Source of the DNA: Streptomyces sp. NBC_01233
Lineage (GTDB): Bacteria; Actinomycetota; Actinomycetes; Streptomycetales; Streptomycetaceae
NCBI RefSeq assembly: GCF_035989305.1
Contig: NZ_CP108514.1
Coordinates: forward strand, 9,156,501 to 9,220,500
Reading direction: 5' to 3'
Length of the DNA: 64,000 nucleotides
In this document: positions 6,800-16,260 of the stretch, in pieces
Numbering within the stretch: position 1 is the stretch's first letter
Layout: each line of letters begins with the position of its first letter
The notes under the pieces: generated by a model
What the model was told of the DNA's origin: nothing
What the model saw: only the letters and a program-made list of their open reading frames with translations
Database searches by the model: none
Position numbers and translations under genes: made by a program

Positions 6800-9208
6800 T
6801 CACCCGGCGAGTCCGTTCCCGATGTGCCCGTGGTGGGCGGCGGCGTGCAGCTCGTCCTCGGCCTCGTCAGAGGAGTGCGGCTTGGTGTCGAAGACGACCT
6901 TCCTGACGGTGCCGGTGAAGGCGAAGGGCTTCTTGTCCGCGTAGCCGAGGTCGACGACCCCGCCGTTGTTGCGGCCTATGTCCATGCCCGCATAGGCGGA
7001 GAACCGGACCGGGACCGTGTGCTCCATGCGTCCTGTGGCGACGACCTTTCCGTCGACCAGCAGGGTGACCTGCCCGCCGGTGGCGGGCTTGGGCGCATCG
7101 GCCACGAACTCCATACGTACGTTCACCTCACCAGCCGGCAACTGGACTTCGGCCTGCTGCCGGTAGACGAACACGCCCATCATCGAGTAGGTGTGGGTGA
7201 GTTTGCCGTCCTGGACGAAGAGCGTGAACCCGCCCAGATGGTCGCCCTCGGCCACGATCACGCCTTCGGCTCCCTCCGTCGGGACGTCCAGATCGGCGCT
7301 GATGGTGTACGAGTGGTTGTAGATCCGCGGGATCATCCCCGACATGACGTTCTCGACGTCTCCCCGGTACTCGAAGCGGTCCACATCCGGCCGCGGCGGG
7401 AGGATGCCGAAGAACGCGGACAGCGTGGCGAGCAGGGGAGTCACCTTGTACTTCTCCGCCTCCTGCCAGAAGAGCTCCCTCAACTCCCGTACCTTCTCGG
7501 GGTGATCCGCGGCGAGGTCTCTCGCCTGGGTGAAGTCGTCGGGCAGGTAGTACAGCTCGGTCGGGTCTGCGTCCGGATCCCAGACGCCGGGGGCGTACGG
7601 CCTGATCTCATGGGGTGTGAGCACCCACGGGATGCGTTCGGTCCTCATAGCCAGCCACCAACCGTCCTTGTACATGGCGCGGTTGCCGATGGCCTCGAAG
7701 TACTGCTGTGTACGGTGTTCCGGCGCGGCCGCGTCGGACAGCGAGTCGGCGAAGGTCACGCCGTGGAAGGGCTGCTGCTCGATCCCGTCGACATGGGAGG
7801 GGGCCGGGATCTTGGCGATGTCCAGGATCGTCGGCCCGATGTCGATGACGTGGGTGAACTGCGAGCGCAGCGCGCCGGGGTCGGTGACGTGCCCCGGCCA
7901 GTGGACGACCATCGGGTCGCGCGTACCGCCCAGGTGCGAACCGACCTGCTTGCCCCACTTGAACGGAGTGTTGCCGGCCCACGCCCACGCCGCTGAGTAG
8001 TGGGGATCCATGGTCTGGGAGCCCCAGGCCTCGATGCCGCCGTAGCGCTCGGCCAGTTGGAGCTGCATCTCGTCGGTGAGCGGGATGCCGTTCTGCATCG
8101 TCATCTCGTTGAACGAGCCGGTGACGGTGCCCTCCATGCTGGCGCCGTTGTCACCCCAGATCCAGATGATCAGTGTGTTGTCGAGCTCGCCGAGCTCGTC
8201 GATCGCGTCGATGACCCGGCCGACGTTGTGGTCGGCGTTCTCCGAGAAGCCTGCGTAGACCTCCATCTGGCGGGCGTAGTAGGCCTTCAGCCGGTCGGGG
8301 ACGTCGTCCCACGCGGGGAACGCGTCGTCGCGCGCTGTCAGCTCCGCGTCCGCGGGGATCACACCCAGCTCCTTCTGCCGGGCGAAGACCTCCTCGCGAA
8401 GCCGGTCCCAGCCCTGGTCGAACTTGCCCTTGTACTTGTCCGCCCATGCGGAGGCCACGTGGTGCGGGGCGTGGCTGCACCCGGTGGAGAAGTAGACGAA
8501 GAAGGGCTTGCGGGCGTTCTGCCCCCGAACCCCGTGAAGCCACCCGATGGTCTTGTCGGCCATGTCGTCCGGCAGGTAGTACGGGTTCTCCTTGTCGTTG
8601 AAGCCTTCCGGGACGCCGATGATCTTCTGGTTCTCGGCGAGGCAGGGATCCCACTGACCTGCGTCACCGCCCAGGAAGCCGTAGAAGTAGTCAAAGCCCC
8701 ATCCGTTCGGCCACCGCCCGAACGGTCCGGCCGGACCCTGGTCGCCGTCGGGGGTCAGATGCCATTTGCCGAACGCCGCGGTGCTGTATCCGTTTTCCGA
8801 CAGGACCCTTGGCCATGGCGTGCAATCACGCGGAACCATCGCCGTGTAGCCGGGGAAGCCGCTGGAGAACTCGCCGACCGAGCCGAAGCCGACCGCGTGG
8901 CTGTTCCGCCCGGTGAGCAGAGCCGCACGCGTCGGAGAACACAGGGGGGTGACGTGGAACCGGTTGTAACGCAACCCCGATTCGGCCATCTGGGTGAAGC
9001 GGGGGGTGTTGATGGGACCGCCGAACGTGCTCGGGTTGCCGAAGCCCGCGTCGTCGATCAGGACCAGCAGGATGTTCGGGGCCCCCTCAGGAGGCTCCGG
9101 GTGCCCGATGAGGTCCCAGTCCGGCTTCGACCCGCCGAGTGTTCTGTTACTCACCCCTTGGAACGGAGGCCTGCGTATCGGAAGCTTCGTGCGGTCAAGC
9201 TGGCTCAT
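6800..9208 (-). CDS. Arylsulfatase (formylglycine-dependent)
   Basis: An 802-residue sulfatase starting at ATG 9208 behind GGGAGGT; the longer upstream frame is less likely. 'ILLVLIDDAGFGNPSTFGG' gives the metal-binding Asp pair. 'PLCSPTRAALLTGRN' near residue 88 is the C-x-P-x-R signature whose Cys becomes formylglycine. 'AAFGKWHLTP' and 'WIWGDNGASMEG' supply further metal and sulfate ligands. The length and C-terminal beta domain match large actinobacterial arylsulfatases. It hydrolyses sulfate esters, probably to scavenge sulfate. No signal peptide is visible, so it may be cytoplasmic. A formylglycine-generating enzyme lies at 23.9 kb and is the likely activator. A DUF1269 gene follows 28 bp downstream. 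Confidence 0.92.
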   Translation of the reverse strand: MSQLDRTKLPIRRPPFQGVSNRTLGGSKPDWDLIGHPEPPEGAPNILLVLIDDAGFGNPSTFGGPINTPRFTQMAESGLRYNRFHVTPLCSPTRAALLTGRNSHAVGFGSVGEFSSGFPGYTAMVPRDCTPWPRVLSENGYSTAAFGKWHLTPDGDQGPAGPFGRWPNGWGFDYFYGFLGGDAGQWDPCLAENQKIIGVPEGFNDKENPYYLPDDMADKTIGWLHGVRGQNARKPFFVYFSTGCSHAPHHVASAWADKYKGKFDQGWDRLREEVFARQKELGVIPADAELTARDDAFPAWDDVPDRLKAYYARQMEVYAGFSENADHNVGRVIDAIDELGELDNTLIIWIWGDNGASMEGTVTGSFNEMTMQNGIPLTDEMQLQLAERYGGIEAWGSQTMDPHYSAAWAWAGNTPFKWGKQVGSHLGGTRDPMVVHWPGHVTDPGALRSQFTHVIDIGPTILDIAKIPAPSHVDGIEQQPFHGVTFADSLSDAAAPEHRTQQYFEAIGNRAMYKDGWWLAMRTERIPWVLTPHEIRPYAPGVWDPDADPTELYYLPDDFTQARDLAADHPEKVRELRELFWQEAEKYKVTPLLATLSAFFGILPPRPDVDRFEYRGDVENVMSGMIPRIYNHSYTISADLDVPTEGAEGVIVAEGDHLGGFTLFVQDGKLTHTYSMMGVFVYRQQAEVQLPAGEVNVRMEFVADAPKPATGGQVTLLVDGKVVATGRMEHTVPVRFSAYAGMDIGRNNGGVVDLGYADKKPFAFTGTVRKVVFDTKPHSSDEAEDELHAAAHHGHIGNGLAG

Positions 9209-9282
9209 AGTTCCTACCTCCCGTTCACAGCCATCAGCGCCGGTGTTGGTCAGGAAACCCATCCCGTGAGTCCCTGAAACCC

Positions 9283-9580
9283 TTGTCGGCGGCGGCTGAA
9301 CCGTGACCCGGTTTGGACGGTTGAGCTCCGACGCTCTTGTCGATCACCATGGCGGCGACGGTCGCGTCGCCGAAGACCTCTCCCCAGTGCCCGAAGCGCT
9401 TGTGGAAGAAGCAGGTGGCTGCCTCGGCCTCGACGGGGATTGGCCCACGTCGTCGATCACGATCAGTGGGTAGCGGCCGGGCGCGACCGGCTCGTCCTGA
9501 GCCGCCTCTGTGGTGTGGCAGGCCACGATGTCGTTGCCGTCGATGACGGTGACCTCTTCATTGTCCGCCCGGACCATCCC
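9283..9580 (-). pseudogene. Internally deleted IS21 remnant (istA and istB pieces)
   Basis: At 9283-9330 the sequence matches the complement of the right end of the IS21 copy at 20.7-23.0 kb ('GTCGGCGGCGGCTGAACCG'). Next to it is an IstB C-terminal piece ('FFHKRFGHWGEVFGDATVAA'). Then come an IstB Walker B piece ('GRYPLIVIDDVG') and an IstA piece ('MVRADNEEVTVIDGNDIVA', against 'MVRADNEEVTVIAGSDIVA' in the intact copy). Most of the element is missing, so it is a dead relative of the 21-kb copy. Confidence 0.75.
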
Positions 9581-9689
9581 GTCCGCGCGCGATGGCGCGC
9601 GGACGGACGCAGGAGTGACCCGGCCGGGCGGGAAACCGGTCTTTCCAGGAAAGGCGACTCGAAGTTTCCCGTCTGCGTCGCGACCTCAG

Positions 9690-9920
9690 GGAGCGCCGCT
9701 CAGGGAGCGCCCGTTGTCCTCTCGGGAGGGAAGAATGGACCATGTGCCCGTTCGCGATCCCCCGCCGGAGCGGCTGTCTCAATGCGGGCACCGCCCTCAA
9801 CCGCCAGAGACACGACGGTGACGCTCTTCCCGAGACGTTTCACCTCGCCCGGCCCGGCCGCTCGGTCCGGGCCTGCCAGGTCGTCCGCCAGGACGAATTC
9901 GCGGCGAACCGCCGGATGGC
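9690..9920 (-). pseudogene. Partial copy of the DUF2550-like gene found at 26.4 kb
   Basis: Read on the minus strand, this stretch gives 'GPGEVKRLGKSVTVVSLA', 'EGGARIETAAPAGDRERAHG' and 'PFFPPERTTGAP'. It is nearly identical to the C-terminal third of the DUF2550-like gene at 26,375-26,809, in opposite chromosomal orientation. The N-terminal transmembrane part is absent; the upstream sequence instead resembles another repeat at 23.5 kb. It is a truncated duplicate. Confidence 0.65.
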
Positions 9921-10439
9921 GTGTCTCCGGGCGAGTCGCTAGGAAGGTGTACCCGCGACGAGGCGACCGTTGCGGGGCGCACCCTGGAGCGCTACGCCAC
10001 GAGCAGCGGCTCTGCCTGAGCCGCGCCCGTCCGAACCAAACCATGAGGCGGCATCCGCCCCACCCGCAAAGGACCGTAGCACCGTATTGACCGCGCTGAT
10101 CAGGCTCACGTGAATCCTCGTGCGGCCTCGTTGGGCCAGGCACCCACTCTCGTCACGGCGCGAGTTGGAGGGTGGCTCGGCGTGGGCCCAGCCTGAAGGA
10201 GGCCGGTCCACGGAATACCGCGCTCGGTGGCGACAGCGGTGTACTGGCCTCCGCCTACCGGGGGCGACAAGTTCGAGTCGGACCTTGCGCTCGCCTGTGG
10301 CTGGGTGATTCACGCTTTCCTGACGGAGCGGGTCGAGGACGTGCGGGAGCTGGTGCCATTCAGCGTGTGGCGGAGCTGTACGGGCAGTTTGGCGTTGTGC
10401 GGGACGAGGGCGAGGACGAAGTGGTGTGCTGGATCGTCG
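9921..10439. other. Repeat-derived and decayed DNA, no intact gene
   Basis: The part from 9921 to about 10090 resembles the complement of 23510-23705, so it belongs to a dispersed repeat. From 10100 to 10439 short frames can be read ('KFESDLALACGWVIHAF') but none is continuous or recognisable. They may be the eroded start of the helicase remnant that follows. Confidence 0.35.
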
Positions 10440-10990
10440 AGAAGAACGCCCGCCTTTACCCGCTGCACTACGGTGCGGTTCCGGTCGACGAGTTCCAGGA
10501 CATGTCACCGCAGCAGCTGGAGATCGCCCTCGCAAGCAGTTCGACGAGCCGGACCTTCGGCGGCGCCCCCCTGCAGGGGATCTTCAGCTGGGCCGGCGCC
10601 AGGCCGGCAGAGGTGGAACGGGAACTGGGAGAATCCGCGGCGAGCCACAGCGGATCACTCGCTTTTACCGGTCTTCCCCTGCCGTGCTCGACGTCGTGAA
10701 CCACGTCGCAGCCCGACTCGACGATGTCACCGATCTCCGGTCAGTAAAGCCCGGCGCCTGGCCCAGGGCAGCGCCCGCCGCAGGCTTCAACAGCGGGGTT
10801 GGGGAGCCAGGGTGGATTGCAGACAGGCGCCACCGACATCGTCGCTGCGTCTCCCAAGGCGACCATCGGCGTCATGACTCGGTCCGGGTGGCGCGGCAAG
10901 TACGTGGATGCTGCGTTCTCGCACGCGGTCCACCTCGGGTGCCAGCGCTGGGACCTTGCGATCGAGGACAGCGGCATGGTTCAGCGGCTG
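10440..10990 (+). pseudogene. UvrD/Rep-type helicase remnant with frameshifts
   Basis: Helicase motifs appear in three successive frames on the plus strand. The first has 'VDEFQDMSPQQLEIALAS' (Walker B region) and 'GGAPLQGIFSWAGARPAEVE' (motif III, GDPxQ-IFSWAGA type). The second has 'ITRFYRSSPAVLDVVNHVA' (motif IV, YRS). The third has 'TIGVMTRSGWRGKYVDAAF'. The order fits a superfamily 1A helicase, but the pieces need at least two frameshifts to join, and the Walker A region is not found. It is a dead gene fragment. Confidence 0.7.
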
Positions 10991-11147
10991 GTGGCCCGGT
11001 GGCCCAGCTGCCACGCCCAGCCGACATGCAGACCCTGCGGCGCACCGAAACATGATGGCCGCAGTCTTGTTCCTGATCGGTGCCCCGGTGTCCTGCCCCG
11101 GCGCGTCCTTTGCCGAGGCAGGCTCGGGGACTGTTTAAATCCTCCGC

Positions 11148-12512
11148 ATGACGAAGCCAGACCTCGCGGCCCTGTTCGGCAACCGATTCCTGACCGCGCC
11201 CGCTCCCTCCGAGACCTTCCCCGTGGAGGGAATGGCCGCGACGGACGCCATGAGGCTGCTGGATGAGGACCTCGTCATGGAGGGCGACCCGCAGCGCAAC
11301 CTCGCCACGTTCGTCACCACGTGGATGGAGCCGGAGGCGCAACGGATCATCGCCGAGAACCTCCACCGCAACTTCATCGACCACGCGGAGTACCCCATCT
11401 CCGCCGAGATCGAGCGCCGCTGCGTGCGCATGCTCGCCGACCTCTTCCACGCGCCGGGCAAGACCACCGGATGTCGGACCCAGGGCTCGTCCGAGGCGAT
11501 CATGCTGGGCGCGCTGTCGCTGAAGTGGAAGTGGCGCGAGCGCCGCCAGGCGGCCAAGCTGTCGGTCGACCGGCCCAACCTGGTCTTCGGCGGCGACGTC
11601 CACGTCGTGTGGGAGAAGTTCTGTCGCTACTTCGACGTCGAGCCGCGGATCGTGCCGCTTGCCGAGGACAAGTACACGATCGGCCCCGAGGACGTGGAGC
11701 CCCACCTCGACGAGAACACGATCGGCGTCGTCGCCGTCCTCGGCACCACGTTCACCGGCCACATGGACGATGTCGTGGGGATCGACAAGCTCCTGCGGGA
11801 CGTACGCAAGAAGCGGGACCTCAACATCCCGATCCATGTTGACGCCGCCAGCGGCGGCTTCGTGTGGCCCTTCCTCTACCCGGATTCGAAGTGGGACTTC
11901 CGGCTCGAGCAGGTCCGCTCGATCAACGTCTCGGGACACAAGTACGGCCTGGTCTACCCCGGCATCGGCTGGCTGGTCTTCCGCGAGGAGTCCGACCTGG
12001 CCAAGGACCTCGTGTTCTACGAGAACTACTTGGGCAAGACCGACGCGACGTTCACGCTGAACTTCTCGACCGGCGCGGCGATGGTGCTCGCGCAGTACTA
12101 CAACTTCGTGCGGCTGGGACGCCAGGGCTACACCTACGTCATGCAAATCATGCAGGAGAACGCCCGCGCGTTGGCGGACAACCTGCGGAGCAGCGACCGC
12201 TTCGAAGTGATCGGCAGCGACCTCGAGCAGCTGCCACTGGTCGCTTTCCGCCTCGCAGGCAAGCACGCTTACGACGAGTCCGACATCGCCTGGCAGCTCT
12301 CCGCCGAGCGCGGCTGGATGGTGCCGGCGTACACGCTCCCGCCCAACGCGGACAAGGTGAAGATCCTGCGCGCCCTGGTCAAGGCGACCCTGGGCCGCGA
12401 GCAGGTCGATCGCCTGAGCCAGGACATCGCCGACGCGTGCAGCACCTTGGACCGCAAGGGTGCGACCCACGACGTAGAGCGGGCCCAGATCAAGCGCGGC
12501 ACCGGCTACTGA
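11148..12512 (+). CDS. gadB: Glutamate decarboxylase
   Basis: A 454-residue PLP enzyme of the group II decarboxylase family. The pyridoxal lysine sits in 'VSGHKYGLVYPGIGW' near residue 265. 'TGCRTQGSSEAIMLG' forms the phosphate-binding segment and 'IHVDAASGGFVWPFLYPD' carries the Asp that pairs with the pyridine ring. The enzyme converts L-glutamate to GABA and CO2 using one proton, which can buffer cytoplasmic acid. Length is close to the usual 460-470. No glutamate/GABA antiporter is adjacent. A Na+/H+-type antiporter follows on the same strand after 500 bp and may share a pH-homeostasis theme, but that is only inference. Codon use looks normal. Confidence 0.94.
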   Translation: MTKPDLAALFGNRFLTAPAPSETFPVEGMAATDAMRLLDEDLVMEGDPQRNLATFVTTWMEPEAQRIIAENLHRNFIDHAEYPISAEIERRCVRMLADLFHAPGKTTGCRTQGSSEAIMLGALSLKWKWRERRQAAKLSVDRPNLVFGGDVHVVWEKFCRYFDVEPRIVPLAEDKYTIGPEDVEPHLDENTIGVVAVLGTTFTGHMDDVVGIDKLLRDVRKKRDLNIPIHVDAASGGFVWPFLYPDSKWDFRLEQVRSINVSGHKYGLVYPGIGWLVFREESDLAKDLVFYENYLGKTDATFTLNFSTGAAMVLAQYYNFVRLGRQGYTYVMQIMQENARALADNLRSSDRFEVIGSDLEQLPLVAFRLAGKHAYDESDIAWQLSAERGWMVPAYTLPPNADKVKILRALVKATLGREQVDRLSQDIADACSTLDRKGATHDVERAQIKRGTGY

Positions 12513-12682
12513 TATCCCCAACCGGCGCCCCTCAGGAACCGCTGCCGCAGGAGCGGCGCTTCCACTTCTGCCAGGCCGCTGAACAGGTCGTCCACGGGGT
12601 GGTCGATGGCACGGCGACGACGACGGTGTCGTGCCGGGTGATGGCCATGACGTGGCAGACGTCGGCCTGCTAAGGCAAGGAA

Positions 12683-12721
12683 GGCACCGCCCTGGCAGTT
12701 TTCCGTCCGCCTGGCGGTGCC
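12683..12721 (+). terminator. Candidate terminator hairpin after gadB
   Basis: GGCACCGCC at 12683-12691 and GGCGGTGCC at 12713-12721 are perfect 9-bp inverted repeats around a 21-nt loop. The site lies 170 bp after the gadB stop. The rest of the 508-bp gap between gadB and the antiporter (12513-13020) shows no gene I can support. Confidence 0.45.
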
Positions 12722-13020
12722 GACCGTGAAACCCGTCGGCTGAGGAAGTCCCACAGCCGGTCTTCGGGCATGTGGCCATGCGCATCGCGGCAGCGTCCGC
12801 TGCCCTGTCCAGTTCGTTGCGGTCGCCATGCGTTGGGCCGACCAGGCTGCGCTGGGCGCGTTCGGAGCAGGGTTCCGGTGGCCTGGTCGGCAGCGCCGTA
12901 GGGTCAGACTTGGTGTCTCCTCGTGAGGTCTTACGGCCTCTCTGGAAGGTCCGGCGCGCTGCTGCCCGACCCGTGGCGCGGTTGTCTCGGCCACGACGGA
13001 TGCCGACGAGAGGAGTGTGG

Positions 13021-14304
13021 ATGAACGGCTGGGCCGTCGTGGTCGCCGGGGGTGTGGTCGTCGGCTACGGGGCGCTCTCACGGCGTTTGTCTTCCACGGT
13101 GTTCTCGGGACCGATGGTTTTCATGCTGTTCGGTCTGGCGATCGGCCCGCTGGGCCTGGACCTGCTGGACGGGGCGAAGGATCCCGAGGTCACGCGGGCG
13201 CTGTTGGAGAGTGCACTGGTGCTCCTGCTGTTCGCCGATGCGGCGGGGATCAGGGCCCGGGACCTGCGCCGGGAGGAGTTCTTGCCGCTGCGGCTGCTCG
13301 CTGTGGGCCTGCCGGTCACGATGGCCCTGGGGTGGCTGGTCGCCTGGCCCCTGCTGCCAGGCCTGGGTGTGTGGGAGCTGGCCTTGGTCGGCATCATCCT
13401 GGCGCCGACGGACGCCGCGCTCGGGCAGCAGGCCTTCTCCAACAAGCGGGTGCCGCCGCTGATCCGCGGCGGTCTGACCGTCGAATCCGGTCTGAACGAC
13501 GGGCTGGCCCTTCCGTTCTTCGTGCTGGCACTCGCGGCGGCGGGTGAGGGACAGGGCTATCCGGGCGTCGCCGAGACGTTCCTGCGCGCGCTGCTGCTGA
13601 GCGGCGCCATCGGAGTCGCGGCCGGCTGGAGCGGGGCGAGCCTGTTGCGCTGGTCGCTCGCCCGAGGGTGGAGCAGCTCCGACTGGCGGCAGTTCCTGGT
13701 ACTCGTCGTCCCGGTCATCGCGTACGCCCTGTGCTCCATGGGCGCGGGCAGCGGCTTCATCGGCGCCTGGGTCGCCGGCCTGGCCTTCGGCATCCACCTG
13801 CGCCGGACACCCGCAGACCTTGGCATTCGTCCCCAGGACTCGGACCCCGCGCAGAGCACGAGGTTCACCGAACGCCTCGGCCTCCTGCTCGCCTCGCTGA
13901 GTTTCCTCGTCTTCGGCGCGGTCATCCTGGGACCCGCACTCGAGCACCTGACATGGCGGATCGTCGTCTACGCACTGCTCAGCCTTACCATCGTCCGGAT
14001 ACTGCCCGTCGCACTCGCCCTGGCCGGTACCGGCCTGCGCCCCGCCTCCGTTGCCTATATCGGCTGGTTCGGTCCGCGCGGGCTCGCTTCCCTCGTGTTC
14101 GGCCTGCTCGCCCTGGAAGAGCACCTGCCCGGGGGAACCCTGCTGAGCGAGGTCATCGCCGTGACCGTGGGCCTGAGCATCATCCTCCACGGAGCATCAG
14201 CTCCCTTCCTGGGCAACCGCTACGGCGCATGGTTCACCAGGACACTCCGCGGCACGCCGGACCTGCGGGAGAACGCACTCGCGCACCACGACGCCCCACC
14301 CTGA
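13021..14304 (+). CDS. CPA1-family cation/proton antiporter (NhaP-like)
   Basis: A 427-residue membrane protein starting at ATG 13021 after a GAGAGGAGT site. About twelve hydrophobic segments span the whole length. 'IILAPTDAALGQ' in the middle is the P-T-D-A transport motif of CPA1 exchangers, and 'VESGLNDGLALPFFVL' is the E-S-x-x-N-D-[GP] block that follows. 'GWFGPRGLASLVFGLLALEE' near the C-terminus is another family signature. Proteins of this type exchange Na+ or K+ for H+ across the cytoplasmic membrane, for pH and salt homeostasis. There is no C-terminal regulatory domain. It stands alone on the strand with no obvious operon partner. Confidence 0.9.
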   Translation: MNGWAVVVAGGVVVGYGALSRRLSSTVFSGPMVFMLFGLAIGPLGLDLLDGAKDPEVTRALLESALVLLLFADAAGIRARDLRREEFLPLRLLAVGLPVTMALGWLVAWPLLPGLGVWELALVGIILAPTDAALGQQAFSNKRVPPLIRGGLTVESGLNDGLALPFFVLALAAAGEGQGYPGVAETFLRALLLSGAIGVAAGWSGASLLRWSLARGWSSSDWRQFLVLVVPVIAYALCSMGAGSGFIGAWVAGLAFGIHLRRTPADLGIRPQDSDPAQSTRFTERLGLLLASLSFLVFGAVILGPALEHLTWRIVVYALLSLTIVRILPVALALAGTGLRPASVAYIGWFGPRGLASLVFGLLALEEHLPGGTLLSEVIAVTVGLSIILHGASAPFLGNRYGAWFTRTLRGTPDLRENALAHHDAPP

Positions 14305-14768
14305 CGAGGGCAGCGGTCTTTGGGGGACAGGACGTTGGCCCACTGCGAGGCCGAGACGGCGCTCAGCGCAGCGCCACCAGGCCGTCCTGCCCTATTGTTG
14401 TGAGGAGTACAAGACCGAAGCGGTCTCGCGCCGCGAAGGTTCAGCGTGAGCACCTCCGACATCACTTCGAGGCGGTCTATCACGCCATACCAGGCGCCGT
14501 CAGCCAAGGAGGGGTACCTGCGGCGGCGCGGATCTTCCGGAGAGTGTCGTGGCGGATTGCGGTGTTCCTCTGCGTGGGCGCGCGGCGTCACTCGGTCGGC
14601 GAACCTCCTCCCGAACCCGGCACGCGGCGTTCGGTGACGTGCGCGTGGCCTGCTTGACCGTTCGGGTCGCCGCCCGCAGAGTCGGGATGCGGTGCCGCGA
14701 CAGCGCCGCCCGACCCTATCCACCCGCTTCTCCCGTCCAAAGGCGGCAGACGGCCTTCACCTCTGGGA
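14305..14768. other. No supported gene
   Basis: A 464-bp gap between the antiporter and the GAP-family gene. The open frames here are arginine-rich shadows. The stretch 14390-14420 ('CCTATTGTTGTGAGGAGT') is less GC-rich than its surroundings and could hold a promoter, but I see no clear hexamer pair. Confidence 0.35.
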
Positions 14769-15425
14769 GTGACTGCGCTGATGGTGCTCGACCTGGTCGT
14801 GATCGGTACGGCCATCACCCTGGGACCTCTGCACAACAGCGCGTTCATCCTGCTGCTCTCCTCGCGGCGTGGTGTCCGCAAGGGCCTGGCGTTCTTGTTG
14901 TCGTGGCTCGCCAACCTGGTTGTGGTGATCGCGTGCGTGCTCCTGCTGACCGGTGGTGAGCCCCCGGCCCGCCACAGCGCGCCCTCGACCGCCGCGGCGT
15001 GTGTGAAACTCGCCATCGGCCTGTGGCTGGTGCTGTACGGCGCACACCGGCGCCGTCGGCCGCCCCGCCCGCACGGTCCGCCGCGCTGGGCCGCCCGGGT
15101 GGACGGCGCTTCACTGGCCACGGCCGCCGGGCTGGCCTGGCTGCTGCAGCCCTGGGCGCTGGTCGGTGCCGGCGCCGCGACGGTCGTCGCCGCGGACCTC
15201 TCCTCCCTCGCCGACTGGCTCGCCCTGATCGGCTACTGCCTGCTCGCCACGCTCAGCCTCATCATCATGGAGATGTACACGGTCTGGGCACCGGCGGCCG
15301 CGGGTGCCAGGCTGAACGCCCTGCGGACCTGGGTTGAGCAGCACCAGGAGCAGCTGATCGTCACGCTCTCCCTGCTCGTCGGCCTGTGGCTGACAGCGGG
15401 GGGTATTTACGAACTGGTCGCCTGA
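14769..15425 (+). CDS. GAP-family membrane protein
   Basis: A 218-residue integral membrane protein with about six hydrophobic segments. It begins 'DLVVIGTAITLGPLHNSAFI', a 'GP-x-x-x-x-x-FILLLSSRRGVRKGLAFLLSW' style start seen in the actinobacterial GAP (Sap-like) and LysE-like family. A central basic loop ('GAHRRRRPPRPHGPP') separates the two halves. GTG 14769 has a GGGAG directly against it, so ATG 14781 is an equally good start. The family was named after mycobacterial proteins linked to glycopeptidolipid export; transport of an envelope component is an inference from that. Confidence 0.72.
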   Translation: MTALMVLDLVVIGTAITLGPLHNSAFILLLSSRRGVRKGLAFLLSWLANLVVVIACVLLLTGGEPPARHSAPSTAAACVKLAIGLWLVLYGAHRRRRPPRPHGPPRWAARVDGASLATAAGLAWLLQPWALVGAGAATVVAADLSSLADWLALIGYCLLATLSLIIMEMYTVWAPAAAGARLNALRTWVEQHQEQLIVTLSLLVGLWLTAGGIYELVA

Positions 15426-15796
15426 CAGCGCGTGTGGCCACTTCGCCTCTGCCAGCCGGTCGCGGGACTGCAAGTCGTCGCGGCACGTAGGCTGTCGGCG
15501 CCCTGGACGCTGTGTCCGATGACAACGGACCTGATCAAAGCGCAGCAGTGGCTGGAGGCTCGGCGGCTGCGGTGCTCCAGTCGCGACCCTCGCGGCCGAC
15601 TGCTTCGGCCCCAACGAACTGCACCTCGACCCCGTCCGGACCTACGGCTTCTCACAGCAAGACCGCGAAGCGCACGGGGACGACGCAGCAGCGGAATAAC
15701 CGCGGGGGGCCGACACGACCAGCACGACCGCCAGGATCGGCAACGGGTAGAGCGTGATCACCAGGCAGGTGAAGAGTCGTATTCCCCGGCTCCGGC
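15426..15796. other. No supported gene
   Basis: A 371-bp gap between two converging genes (the GAP-family gene on plus and the SHOCT gene on minus). Frames here are short and unlike known families. No clear hairpin was found by eye. Confidence 0.35.
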
Positions 15797-16210
15797 TTAT
15801 CCAACGAGGACCTTGGCCTTGGCCTGCTGGAACTCGGCTTCCGTGATTTCGCCCCGGCTCTTGAGATCGGCGAGCCGGGACAGTTCCTCCGCTTGGCTGC
15901 CGGACCCGGCACTCTGACGAACGTAGGAGCGGAACTCCTCCTCGTTCCGCTGAGACCGCTTCAACTCGCGTTCGCCCATTCCACGCCCGCGGGCGATCAA
16001 GTAGACGAACACGCCCAGGAAGGGCAGCAGGATCACGAAGATGGTCCATCCTGGCTTGCCCCAGCCGCCCAGCTCGTCGTCTCGGAAGATGTCGCCGATG
16101 ATGCGGAAGAGCAGAAAGAACCAGAGCACCCAGAGAAAGATCATCAGCATGGTCCAGAACATGTTCAGCAGCGGGTAGTCCACTGCCAGGTTCAGGATCG
16201 AGTCCGTCAT
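15797..16210 (-). CDS. Small membrane protein with PLD-nuclease-type N-terminus and SHOCT domain
   Basis: A 137-residue protein from ATG 16210. Two transmembrane helices ('MFWTMLMIFLWVLWFFLLF' and 'WTIFVILLPFLGVFVYLIAR') flank 'RIIGDIFRDDELGGWGKPGW', a layout common to the PLDc_N type of actinobacterial membrane proteins. The C-terminus, 'LSRLADLKSRGEITEAEFQQ' then 'AKAKVLVG', is a textbook SHOCT (short C-terminal) domain, an oligomerisation motif. Function is unknown. It lies 50 bp downstream of the glutamine amidotransferase gene on the same strand, so the two are probably one operon. Confidence 0.85.
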   Translation of the reverse strand: MTDSILNLAVDYPLLNMFWTMLMIFLWVLWFFLLFRIIGDIFRDDELGGWGKPGWTIFVILLPFLGVFVYLIARGRGMGERELKRSQRNEEEFRSYVRQSAGSGSQAEELSRLADLKSRGEITEAEFQQAKAKVLVG

Positions 16211-16260
16211 GTTAGGTCTCCTGTCGGTTGTGGAGGGGACGCGTGACAATGCGAGTCGCG

